A stretch of DNA of 12,880 nt. Origin: an uncultured Burkholderiaceae bacterium. Its GTDB lineage: Bacteria; Pseudomonadota; Gammaproteobacteria; Burkholderiales; Burkholderiaceae_C. The notes below the pieces were generated by a model. The model made no database searches and was not told the origin of the DNA. It saw only the letters and a program-made list of their open reading frames with translations. Positions 6,031 to 12,475 of this stretch are shown in pieces (the stretch's first letter is position 1; the number at the start of each line of letters is the position of its first letter). The translations under genes and the position numbers were made by a program. The stretch lies in contig CALIDR010000160.1 in NCBI GenBank assembly GCA_938022295.1, positions 1 through 12,880 on the forward strand. Direction: 5' to 3'.

Positions 6031-8064
6031 TCATCCGCGGGCGGGCAGCAGGAAGCTCAGCGGCTCGCGCCGCAGCCGCCGGCGCACCGCGCGCGCGATG
6101 CGGGCACGCTCGCGGACCTCGACCTGCTGCGCGCGCAGCGCCAGCTTGAACGCGAGGTAGAAGCTGACGGTCACGTTGAGCACGCCGGTGACGGCGATGC
6201 CGGCCGCGCACCACCAGAACGCCGGCAGCGCGAAGACCTCCCAGCCGAGCGCGCCCACCGCCGCGGCGAGCTGGCCGGTGGACAGCGTGACGTGCCGCAC
6301 CTCGACCGGCAGCGCCGCGATCGCCAGCAGCGCCGGCACGAGGCCGAGCATCATGCCGAGCGAGACGTTGGCCGCCACGCCCGAGACGTTGCGCCGCCAC
6401 CACGCCGCCCAGCGCCGCGCGCGGGCGGCACCGAGACGGTCGACGATGCGCGGGTGGTGCGCGATCGCGCTGTCGAGGCGGTGGAACACGAACCAGTTCT
6501 CGACCCAGCCGGCGACGAGCGAGCTGGCGAACAGCAGCACGCCGGTGAAGACGGCGAACAGCGCCGTCGGCCCGAGCAGCGTCAGCGAGTGCAGCACGTA
6601 CTCGGCCTTCGCCTCGCCGACCAGCGGGGCGCCGAACGCGAGCCGCCAGGCCAGCTGCACCGCGAGCACGAGCGGGAACACGAGCGCGAGGTTGCCGAAG
6701 ATGCCCGCCGCCTGCGAGCGGATCAGGTGCGTGACCTCGTCGACGAAGCCCTCGATCGCGTCGTCGCCCATCTGGCGCTGCAGGCGCGCGGCCATCGCCG
6801 GCGCCGTCATCGCCGGCTGCTTCGTGGCCACCGTGTAGCCGAGCAGCATCACGACGAGAAAGCTCAGCGCGTAGTTGACGCCGGCCCAGAAGCCGGTCCA
6901 CAGCAGCCCGAAGCCGGCGGCGGCGACGGCGAACTTGACGTACGTCGTCGCCGCGATCACCGCGCCACCCCCGGCGGCGGCGTGCAGCATGTGGCGGTAC
7001 TCGGCGCGGTCGCGGGTGATGTAGTGGCTGCCGACCTCGGCGTGGCGCTCGGTCATCTTGCGCGCGAGCAGCGAGTAGTGGCGCGCCAGCAGCGAGCGGA
7101 TGCTGCGCCGGCGCTGGGCGACGTCGGCGAGGTCGGCCAGCATGCGCGCGACGTCGCGCGCCGCCGCGGGCGACACCAGGCAGGCGAGCACGTCGCGCAG
7201 GCGCCCGAGCCGCGACTTGATCTGCTCGACCTCGTAGACGATGTCGACCGACACGCCGTGGTCCTCGAGGTGGCGGTACACGCTGTCGGCCGCCTCGCCG
7301 CAGGTGTCCAGCAGCGCGTGCAGGTACGGCATGCCGCCCAGCGCGCGCGCCTCGTCGCCCTCGCGCAGGGCGCCGAGCAGCGCCTCGGTGGCCGGCACGA
7401 GCTGGCGGAACGGATCGGCGGCCACGCGCTCGGCGTCCATCCGCAGGCGCAGCGGCGCGGCGAAGCCCGACGCCGCGATGCCGGTGGCGAGGAAGGTCGC
7501 CGCCTGCAGCAGCGGGCCGCGCCAGCGCTGCGGATCGCCTTCGGCCGCGGGCACGCTGGCGCGCGCGAGGTCGACCAAGCGCAGCAGCGTCGGCTCGTCG
7601 ACGGCGCGCAGCCAGGCCGCGTCGCCCGGCGCCGGGAACAGCAGCGCGAACAGCTCCGACAGGTCGCGCGTCTCGGGCGTGGCCGGCAGCAGGCGCAGCG
7701 CGAGGCGCTGGCGCAGCTCGGCGAACAGCGACATGCGCTGCCCGTGCCCGATCTCGGCGAACAGCGAGGCGACGTCGATCTCGCCCCAGAACCGCGCCAG
7801 CAGGCCGACGACGCGCTCGCGGTGCTCGGCGTGGCGTTCGAGCACGTTGAGCAGGTGGCGCAGGCGCAGCACCGGCAGCGGCGTCTGCTCGGCGTCGCGC
7901 TCGACGCCGGGGTCCGAGCGCAGCCACTCGGTCAGCCGCACCAGCCACAGGTGCCGCTCGGCGAGCGGCGCGCGCGGGTCGGCGGCATTGAGCAGCGCCG
8001 TCAGGTCCCACTTCGCGGCCCGGCGCGTGCCGGCCGCCGCGGGCGGGGCGGGAACGGCGCTCAC
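6031..8064 (-). CDS. Gcr-type 'site-specific recombinase' family membrane protein
   Basis: The product has 677 residues from a GTG start. It matches the protein family labelled 'site-specific recombinase' after gonococcal Gcr (Pfam SpecificRecomb); recognition rests on overall architecture and the start-to-end pattern, for example KWDLTALLNAADP and LTEWLRSDPGVE. The first 360 residues are soluble and helical. From about 365 to 640 there are roughly six to seven membrane helices, such as AAGFGLLWTGFWAGVNYAL, LALVFPLVLAVQLAW and ALFAVFTGVLLFASSLVAGW. The end is basic (RRRLRREP). No tyrosine- or serine-recombinase catalytic motif is visible, so the recombinase name is doubtful and a membrane role is more likely. 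The GTG is 7 bases after the apaG stop, so the two genes form an operon. No strong ribosome binding site is seen, which fits coupled translation. Confidence 0.8.
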   Translation of the reverse strand: MSAVPAPPAAAGTRRAAKWDLTALLNAADPRAPLAERHLWLVRLTEWLRSDPGVERDAEQTPLPVLRLRHLLNVLERHAEHRERVVGLLARFWGEIDVASLFAEIGHGQRMSLFAELRQRLALRLLPATPETRDLSELFALLFPAPGDAAWLRAVDEPTLLRLVDLARASVPAAEGDPQRWRGPLLQAATFLATGIAASGFAAPLRLRMDAERVAADPFRQLVPATEALLGALREGDEARALGGMPYLHALLDTCGEAADSVYRHLEDHGVSVDIVYEVEQIKSRLGRLRDVLACLVSPAAARDVARMLADLADVAQRRRSIRSLLARHYSLLARKMTERHAEVGSHYITRDRAEYRHMLHAAAGGGAVIAATTYVKFAVAAAGFGLLWTGFWAGVNYALSFLVVMLLGYTVATKQPAMTAPAMAARLQRQMGDDAIEGFVDEVTHLIRSQAAGIFGNLALVFPLVLAVQLAWRLAFGAPLVGEAKAEYVLHSLTLLGPTALFAVFTGVLLFASSLVAGWVENWFVFHRLDSAIAHHPRIVDRLGAARARRWAAWWRRNVSGVAANVSLGMMLGLVPALLAIAALPVEVRHVTLSTGQLAAAVGALGWEVFALPAFWWCAAGIAVTGVLNVTVSFYLAFKLALRAQQVEVRERARIARAVRRRLRREPLSFLLPARG

Positions 8065-8071
8065 CGCAACG

Positions 8072-8440
8072 TCAGTGCAGGTCGCCCGGGCGCACGAGCA
8101 CGAATTCGGGCACGACGGCCTCGAACGGGTGCGCGTCCTCCGTCATGCAGTAGTACGTGCCGCGCATCGACCCGCTGGCCGTGGCCAGCCGCGTCCAGCT
8201 CGTGTACTCGAAGACCTCGCCGGGCTTGAGCACCGGCTGGTGGCCGACCACCGCGAGCCCGCGGACCTCCTCGGTGCGGCCGTCGCCGTCGGTGATCAGC
8301 CACTGGCGCGCGACGAGCTGCGCCGTGACGTCGCCGGTGTTGGTGATCGTCACGGTGTACGCGAAGGCGTGCACGCCGCCCTCCGACTGCTCGGGCAGGT
8401 GCTGGGTGCGCACGGTGCAGGTGAATTCGGGTCGCGCCAT
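8072..8440 (-). CDS. apaG: ApaG protein (FN3-like fold)
   Basis: The product has 122 residues, close to the usual 124-126 of ApaG. It is a single fibronectin-type-III-like beta-sandwich domain. Landmarks are FAYTVTITNTGD, the ARQWLITDGDGRTEEV segment, VVGHQPVLKPGEVFEYTSW and GSMRGTYYCM. ApaG was linked to cobalt resistance and magnesium efflux in Salmonella, but its biochemical role is not settled, so no reaction is assigned. The gene is followed after 7 bases by the Gcr-like membrane gene, and the LysR gene lies 54 bases upstream on the same strand. A -10-like CAGAAT sits 8 bases before the ATG, which suggests its own promoter and an almost leaderless message. Confidence 0.96.
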   Translation of the reverse strand: MARPEFTCTVRTQHLPEQSEGGVHAFAYTVTITNTGDVTAQLVARQWLITDGDGRTEEVRGLAVVGHQPVLKPGEVFEYTSWTRLATASGSMRGTYYCMTEDAHPFEAVVPEFVLVRPGDLH

Positions 8441-8448
8441 GGGCCGCG

Positions 8449-8454
8449 ATTCTG
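8449..8454 (-). promoter_or_regulatory. Candidate -10 box (CAGAAT) just upstream of apaG
   Basis: CAGAAT on the minus strand ends 8 bases before the apaG ATG. Initiation about 7 bases further on would leave a leader of only one or two bases. This agrees with the absence of any Shine-Dalgarno before apaG. No -35 element is seen at 16-18 bp, so confidence is low. Confidence 0.35.
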
Positions 8455-8494
8455 GCAGGCCCGCAAGCCCCTGCGGCCCGTCGGCAAGGCGCGC

Positions 8495-9433
8495 TCAGCC
8501 CGCGGCCGCGGCGGCCAGCCGTGCGGCGACGGCGTCGCCCACGTGCTGCATGAAGGCGCGCACGCGCGCCGTCTGGCGCAGGTCGGGGTGGGTCAGCATC
8601 CATACCGGCACCGACAGCTCGGGCAGCACGTCCGACACGGCGACGAGCTCGGGGTGCTGCGGCGCCATGAACGTCGGCAGCACGCCCACCCCGATGCCGG
8701 TGGCGAGCATCGCCGCCACGGCGTTGAAGATGTCCACCCGCACGCGCACCTGCGCGTCGGCCAGCCGGGCGCGCATCCAGCGGTCGTAGACGCGGTGGGT
8801 GACGTCGCGCTCGAACGCCACCCACGGCGCGTCGCGCAGCAGCTCGGCGATCGGCGTGACCGTCTGCGGCAGGTGCGGCGCGCCGCGCAGCGCGTAGACG
8901 CGGCAGTGCGTCGGGCCGAGCTGGCGGCCCACGAGGTGCTCGGCGACCTGCGACGAGATGCGCAGCGCCACGTCGGCCTCGAGCCGGCCCCAGGTGGCGG
9001 CCTGCGCGGCGTGGCGGCGCGCGAGGTCGACGAGGAACGCGTTCTCGACCACCTCGACCTCGATGCCCGGGTACGCACGCGCGAAGTCCGCCAGCGGCTG
9101 CGGCAGCAGGTGCCCCATGATCACGAACGCCGTCGTCACGCGCAGCAGGCCGGTCAGCTCGCGGTCGCGGCCGAGCACCTGGCGCTCGACCTCGTCGGCC
9201 TGGTCGGCCATGCGGCGCGCGTGCTCGATCACGATGCGGCCGGCCTCGGTCGGCACGGCGCCGCGGCGCGAGCGCTCGAACAGCCGCGCGCCGAGCTGCG
9301 CCTCGAGCGCCGCCAGCCGGCGCAGCACCGTCGTGTGGTTGACGGCGAGCTGCTGCGCCGCCGCCGTCAGCGAGCCGAGCTGGCCCACCGCCAGCGCCAC
9401 GCGCAGGTCGCTCCAGTCGAGCTCGCGGTTCAT
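8495..9433 (-). CDS. LysR-family transcriptional regulator
   Basis: The product has 312 residues. An N-terminal winged helix-turn-helix covers about 5-63 (DLRVALAVGQLGSLTAAAQ, NHTTVLRRLAALE, ARLFERSRRGAVPTEAG). A helical linker follows, then a periplasmic-binding-protein-like effector domain at about 90-300, starting at LLRVTTAFVIMG and including LATGIGVGVLPTF. The start at 9433 is fixed by GGAG at 9439-9442, five bases before the ATG, and by the usual MNRELDWSDL beginning. The ATG at 9493 would add 20 residues outside the fold and lacks this site. LysR regulators usually bind next to their own promoter and control the divergent gene, here the 62-residue protein at 9559. The sequence does not look like AmpR although an ampG-type gene is near. 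The effector is unknown. Confidence 0.93.
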   Translation of the reverse strand: MNRELDWSDLRVALAVGQLGSLTAAAQQLAVNHTTVLRRLAALEAQLGARLFERSRRGAVPTEAGRIVIEHARRMADQADEVERQVLGRDRELTGLLRVTTAFVIMGHLLPQPLADFARAYPGIEVEVVENAFLVDLARRHAAQAATWGRLEADVALRISSQVAEHLVGRQLGPTHCRVYALRGAPHLPQTVTPIAELLRDAPWVAFERDVTHRVYDRWMRARLADAQVRVRVDIFNAVAAMLATGIGVGVLPTFMAPQHPELVAVSDVLPELSVPVWMLTHPDLRQTARVRAFMQHVGDAVAARLAAAAAG

Positions 9434-9437
9434 GCCG

Positions 9438-9442
9438 TCTCC
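9438..9442 (-). promoter_or_regulatory. Ribosome binding site of the LysR gene
   Basis: GGAGA on the minus strand, with GGAG five bases before the ATG at 9433. It decides the start against the upstream in-frame ATG at 9493. Confidence 0.7.
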
Positions 9443-9448
9443 GATCTG

Positions 9449-9492
9449 TGCATCCTTGCAGATTTCGACTGCACGGATGGCCATTGTCTGCA
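9449..9492. promoter_or_regulatory. Candidate LysR operator: four TGCA sites in the divergent intergenic region
   Basis: TGCA occurs at 9449, 9457, 9470 and 9489. The first two lie inside an imperfect dyad whose ends are TCTG (9446-9449) and CAGA (9459-9462). Two copies share the longer core CTGCACG (9469-9475 and 9488-9494). The block overlaps the -35 box of the promoter for the 62-residue protein and lies just upstream of the LysR ribosome binding site. That is where a LysR protein would be expected to bind. It is inference from position and repetition only. Confidence 0.35.
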
Positions 9493-9512
9493 CGATCGAT
9501 CCTCCCTAGATT
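9484..9512 (+). promoter_or_regulatory. Sigma70-type promoter for the 62-residue protein
   Basis: TTGTCT (9484-9489) and TAGATT (9507-9512) are separated by exactly 17 bp, each matching four of six consensus bases. Transcription would start near 9519 and give a leader of about 40 bases with a Shine-Dalgarno at its end. It is the best-formed promoter in the window. Confidence 0.55.
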
Positions 9513-9558
9513 GTGGTCTCGCACCGACGCGATGCCCCTCGCCCCAGGAGATGCCGCC

Positions 9559-9747
9559 ATGAACGCCACCTGCCGCCCGCTGCCGACTTCGCCCGCCGCC
9601 GCGCCGAAGCGCGCTGCGGCCGGCCTGCGCGCCGGATTCGCGCGCGCCGTGGCCGCCGCACTCGACGCCGCGTTCGAGCGCCTCGGCCGCTGGGCCGACG
9701 CGCACCCGCCACAGCGCCGCGCCCACCGCCTGACGCCCACCGCCTGA
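9559..9747 (+). CDS. Small basic protein of unknown function, 62 residues, divergent from the LysR gene
   Basis: Support for a real gene comes from three signals in order: a promoter at 9484-9512, AGGAG at 9546-9550 with eight bases of spacing, and an ATG at 9559. The product starts MNATCRPLPTSPAAAPKRAA. It then forms a probable amphipathic helix (AGFARAVAAALDAAFERLGRWADAH) and ends in a basic tail QRRAHRLTPTA. There is no signal peptide or membrane helix. It vaguely recalls short Arg-rich DUF1127-like proteins but lacks their motif, so I do not assign it. Its divergent position makes it the likely target of the LysR regulator. The last codons and the stop lie in a 14-bp tandem repeat, so the tail may be variable between strains. 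Confidence 0.55.
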   Translation: MNATCRPLPTSPAAAPKRAAAGLRAGFARAVAAALDAAFERLGRWADAHPPQRRAHRLTPTA

Positions 9748-9777
9748 CGCCCACAGCCTGAACCCCAGCAGCTGAGG
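9722..9777 (+). repeat. Degenerate 14-bp tandem repeat, four copies
   Basis: Copies one and two (9722-9735, 9736-9749) are identical: CCCACCGCCTGACG. Copy three (9750-9763) differs at three positions and copy four (9764-9777) matches 10 of 14. Each copy contains a TGA. Because 14 is not a multiple of three, the TGAs at 9731, 9745 and 9759 fall in the three different forward frames. The repeat covers the end of the 62-residue gene and part of the gap before the AmpG gene. Confidence 0.8.
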
Positions 9778-9801
9778 CGCGCGCCGGGGGGCACCCCCAC
9801 C

Positions 9802-9821
9802 CGCTCCCTAGAATGGGAGCG
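9802..9821. promoter_or_regulatory. -10 box inside a perfect 7-bp inverted repeat, directly before the AmpG gene
   Basis: CGCTCCC (9802-9808) and GGGAGCG (9815-9821) are perfect inverted copies. The six bases between them are TAGAAT, a good -10 box. The ATG follows at 9822 with no gap. Transcription starting about 7 bases after the box would begin at or next to the ATG, so the message would be leaderless. A protein bound to the inverted repeat would block the -10 box, so this could be an operator. No -35 box is seen; the region 17 bp upstream is a run of G. Confidence 0.5.
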
Positions 9822-11456
9822 ATGCCCCTGCCCGAGCGCGCGCGCCTGCCCACAGCCGCTCCTGCCCCGGCGCAGCGCACGACGGTGCAGCGGGCCGCCG
9901 CCGCGCACCGGCTGCTCGTCGTCACGCTGCTCGGCTTCGCGTCGGGACTGCCGCTGGCGCTCACGGGCCAGGCGCTGCAGGCCTGGATGACGCTCGAGGG
10001 GCTGGACGTGGCGACGATCGGCTTCCTGAGCCTCGTCGGCCTGCCCTACACGTTCAAGTTCCTCTGGGCGCCGCTGATGGACCGCTTCGACCTGCCGTGG
10101 CTCGGCAGGCGCCGCGGCTGGCTGGTGGCCACCCAGCTCGCGCTGGCCGGCGTGCTATGGCTGCTGTCGCACATCTCGCCCACCGGCGCGCTGCAGGTCT
10201 TCGCGCTGCTGGCGGTGGCGCTGGCGTTCGTCTCGGCGTCGCAGGACGTCGTGATCGACGCCTACCGCACCGACCTGCTGCCGGCGGCCGAACGCGGCCT
10301 CGGCTCGTCGCTGAACGTGCTCGGCTACCGGCTGGCGATGATCGTCTCCGGCGGCGTGGCCTTCATCTGGACCGACCCCGCCAACGCCGCCGGCGGCGCC
10401 GGCTGGACCTGGCCCGAGGTCTACCGACTGATGGCCGCGCTGATGGTGGGCGCGGCGGTGCTCTCGGCGACGATCCTGCCCAAGGTGCCGCGCCCGACGG
10501 CGCCGCCGACGCTGGCGCGCCACGACATCGCCGGCTTCTTCGCCGTCGCCGCCGCGGTGGCGGTGGGCTACTTGCTGACCGACCGCCTCGGCGTGCCGCT
10601 GGCCGGCGCGCTGCTCGGCCCGTGGCTCGAAGGCACGGCGCTCGCCCCGACGCTGCGCCAGCGCTGGATCGACCTGCTGGCGCTGCTGATGGGCATCGCG
10701 GTGACGCTGCCGCTGGCGGCGTGGGCGGCGCGCCGGGCGCGCTTCCAGACCCTGCTCGACGGGCTGGCGAACTACTTCAGCCAGAACGGCGCCTGGGGCT
10801 TTCTCGCCTTCATCGTGCTCTACAAGCTCGGCGACGCCTTCGCCGGCTCGCTGATGACGCCGTTCCTGCTCAAGGCGATGGCCTACGGCTCGGCCGAGGT
10901 CGGCGTCGTCAACAAGGTGATCGGGCTGTGGCTGACGATCGGCGGCGCGCTGCTGGGCGGCGCGCTGATGATCAAGCTCGGCCTGTGGCGCGCGCTGATG
11001 CTGTTCGGCATCCTGCAGATGGTGAGCAACCTCGGCTTCTGGTGGCTCGCCGTCAACGGCCGCGACGTGCTGCCGGGGCTGGACCTGCCGGCGTTCGACT
11101 GGGGCTTCGTCTCGCTCGCCCAGCCCACGCGCGTGGACGGCGGGCTGCTGATGGTGATCGCGTTCGAGAACATCTCCGGCGGCATGGGCACGGCGGCCTT
11201 CGTCGCGTTCCTGATGAGCCTGTGCAACCAGCGCTTCACGGCCACCCAGTTCGCGCTGCTGAGCGCGTTCGCCTCGGTCGGGCGGGTGTGGGTGGGGCCG
11301 CTGGCGGGCGTGCTCGCCGAGAGCATCGGCTGGCCGACGTTCTTCGTCGTCAGCACCGTCGCCGCGCTGCCGGCGCTGGTGCTGCTGTGGCTGCTGCGCG
11401 CGCCGGTGCGCGCGCTCGAGGTCGACCCCGCCACGCGCGGCGCGGCCGACGATTGA
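9822..11456 (+). CDS. ampG: AmpG-family muropeptide permease (MFS)
   Basis: AmpG carries anhydro-muropeptides from the periplasm into the cytoplasm for cell-wall recycling. The product has 544 residues (E. coli 491, Pseudomonas aeruginosa 594). The family signature is clear: LLGFASGLPLALTGQALQAW, then VGLPYTFKFLWAPLMDR, SASQDVVIDAYRTDLL and LGYRLAMIVSGGVAFIWTD, and later GGMGTAAFVAFLMSLCN. About 12-14 membrane helices are visible, with a Pro/Ala-rich cytoplasmic N-terminus of about 25 residues. The ATG at 9822 is chosen because the alternative ATG at 9813 lies within the TAGAAT -10 box. The function fits with mltA, about 4 kb to the left, which makes its substrate. No ampD or ampR-like gene is seen here, so a role in beta-lactamase induction cannot be claimed. 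Confidence 0.93.
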   Translation: MPLPERARLPTAAPAPAQRTTVQRAAAAHRLLVVTLLGFASGLPLALTGQALQAWMTLEGLDVATIGFLSLVGLPYTFKFLWAPLMDRFDLPWLGRRRGWLVATQLALAGVLWLLSHISPTGALQVFALLAVALAFVSASQDVVIDAYRTDLLPAAERGLGSSLNVLGYRLAMIVSGGVAFIWTDPANAAGGAGWTWPEVYRLMAALMVGAAVLSATILPKVPRPTAPPTLARHDIAGFFAVAAAVAVGYLLTDRLGVPLAGALLGPWLEGTALAPTLRQRWIDLLALLMGIAVTLPLAAWAARRARFQTLLDGLANYFSQNGAWGFLAFIVLYKLGDAFAGSLMTPFLLKAMAYGSAEVGVVNKVIGLWLTIGGALLGGALMIKLGLWRALMLFGILQMVSNLGFWWLAVNGRDVLPGLDLPAFDWGFVSLAQPTRVDGGLLMVIAFENISGGMGTAAFVAFLMSLCNQRFTATQFALLSAFASVGRVWVGPLAGVLAESIGWPTFFVVSTVAALPALVLLWLLRAPVRALEVDPATRGAADD

Positions 11457-11492
11457 CGCGGATGCACCGCCCCATGGCGACCCCTCGAAATC

Positions 11493-11523
11493 GGCCGCGG
11501 AACCCCCACTTCCCGCCGCGGTC
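11493..11523 (+). other. Possible stem-loop in the gap between the AmpG and M48 genes
   Basis: GGCCGCGG (11493-11500) can pair with CCGCGGTC (11516-11523), with one G-T pair and a 15-base loop. It lies 10 bases before the ATG at 11534 and could influence initiation there. No T-run follows, so it is not a clear terminator. The rest of this 77-bp gap shows no clear promoter or Shine-Dalgarno. Confidence 0.25.
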
Positions 11524-11533
11524 CGATTCGGTC

Positions 11534-12460
11534 ATGAACACTGCCGCCTTCCGCACCGACGCCGACGTGCCCGTGCCGCCGCTGGCGCACCGGCGCGGCT
11601 GCCGCTGCGCGCTGCACGGCCGGCGCCTGTTCACCGCGGCGCTGGCCACCGGCGCGGTGGCGCCAGCACTCGCCCAGCAGGGCGCCGACGGCCTGCGCGG
11701 CGAAGTGGGCGGCACGTCGCGCTTCGCCCGCCTGGTGCCCGCCGAGCAGGTCGAGGCCGCCGCGGCGCAGCAGTACCAGCAGATGACGCGCCAGGCCGCG
11801 CAGCAGCGCGCGCTGGCGCCGGCCGACCACCCGCAGGTGATCCGGCTGCGCGCGATCGCCGACCGCATCATCCCGTTCTGCGCGCCGTGGAACCCGCGCG
11901 CGCGCCAATGGCAGTGGGAAGTCAACCTGATCGGCAGCAGCCAGATCAACGCCTTCTGCATGCCCGGCGGCAAGATCGCCTTCTACTGGGGCATCCTGCA
12001 CCGGCTGCAGCTCGACGACGACGAGGTCGCGATGATCATGGGCCACGAGATGGCCCACGCGCTGCGCGAGCACGCCCGCGAGCGCATGGGCAAGACGGCG
12101 GCCACGCGCGTGGGCGCGGGCATCGTGTCGTCGCTGCTCGGCCTGGGCGCGGTGGGCGACACGATGCTCCACATGGGCGGCCAGCTGCTGACGCTCAAGT
12201 TCAGCCGCGAGGACGAAAGCGAAGCCGACCTCGTCGGCCTCGACCTCGCCGCGCGCGCCGGCTACCGGCCCGAAGCCGGCGTCACGCTGTGGCAGAAGAT
12301 GCTGGAAGCCAACCGCGGCGCGCCGCCCGAGTTCCTATCCACCCACCCGGCCGGCCAGACGCGCATCCGCGACATGCAGGCCGTGCTGCCGCGCGTGCAG
12401 CCGCTGTACGAGCGCGCCGAGAAGCCGCCGCGCAGGTTCGGGCCGCCGCCGCGGGCTTGA
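11534..12460 (+). CDS. M48-family zinc metallopeptidase, exported (Tat-like signal)
   Basis: The product has 308 residues. The zinc site is complete: HEMAH with His171, Glu172 and His175, and the third ligand Glu230 in ESEADLVGLDLAARAGY. A conserved FLSTHP motif follows near the C-terminus. This is the pattern of the M48B/C group (LoiP, BepA, Oma1), periplasmic or membrane-facing proteases of quality control and outer-membrane maintenance. The N-terminus is long and polar and then reads GRRLFTAALATGAVAPALA, with a twin-arginine-like RRxF at 30-33 and likely cleavage after Ala47, so export by Tat is plausible. No TPR domain follows, unlike BepA. The start is uncertain: ATG 11534 has no Shine-Dalgarno, and in-frame ATGs at 11462 and 11474 would add 20-24 basic residues. 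Its gene follows the AmpG gene by 77 bp and may share its transcript. Confidence 0.92.
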   Translation: MNTAAFRTDADVPVPPLAHRRGCRCALHGRRLFTAALATGAVAPALAQQGADGLRGEVGGTSRFARLVPAEQVEAAAAQQYQQMTRQAAQQRALAPADHPQVIRLRAIADRIIPFCAPWNPRARQWQWEVNLIGSSQINAFCMPGGKIAFYWGILHRLQLDDDEVAMIMGHEMAHALREHARERMGKTAATRVGAGIVSSLLGLGAVGDTMLHMGGQLLTLKFSREDESEADLVGLDLAARAGYRPEAGVTLWQKMLEANRGAPPEFLSTHPAGQTRIRDMQAVLPRVQPLYERAEKPPRRFGPPPRA

Positions 12461-12475
12461 GGCCGGCGCCGCGCG

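Noticed and set aside
5924..8011. 695-residue open frame on the minus strand
   Set aside because: It is a shifted frame of the Gcr-like gene with Arg/Ala-rich composition. The 6031-8064 frame has the membrane helices and family pattern.
8495..9433. LysR protein as AmpR, because an ampG-type gene is near
   Set aside because: The N-terminus (MNRELDWSDLRVALAV) and the effector domain do not resemble AmpR, and no beta-lactamase gene is adjacent.
6292..9562. Two long + strand open frames opposite the Gcr-like, apaG and LysR genes
   Set aside because: Their translations are rich in His, Arg, Gln and Ala with no domain, and they lie opposite three well-supported genes.
9559..9747. 62-residue protein as a DUF1127 member
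   Set aside because: It is short and basic, but the conserved DUF1127 core (R-R-x-L-x-x-L-d-d-r-x-L-x-D-I-G) is absent.
9786..9798. GGGGG/CCCCC hairpin before the AmpG gene as a terminator
   Set aside because: The stem is 5 bp with a 3-base loop and no T-run follows. In this GC-rich DNA such pairing is expected by chance.
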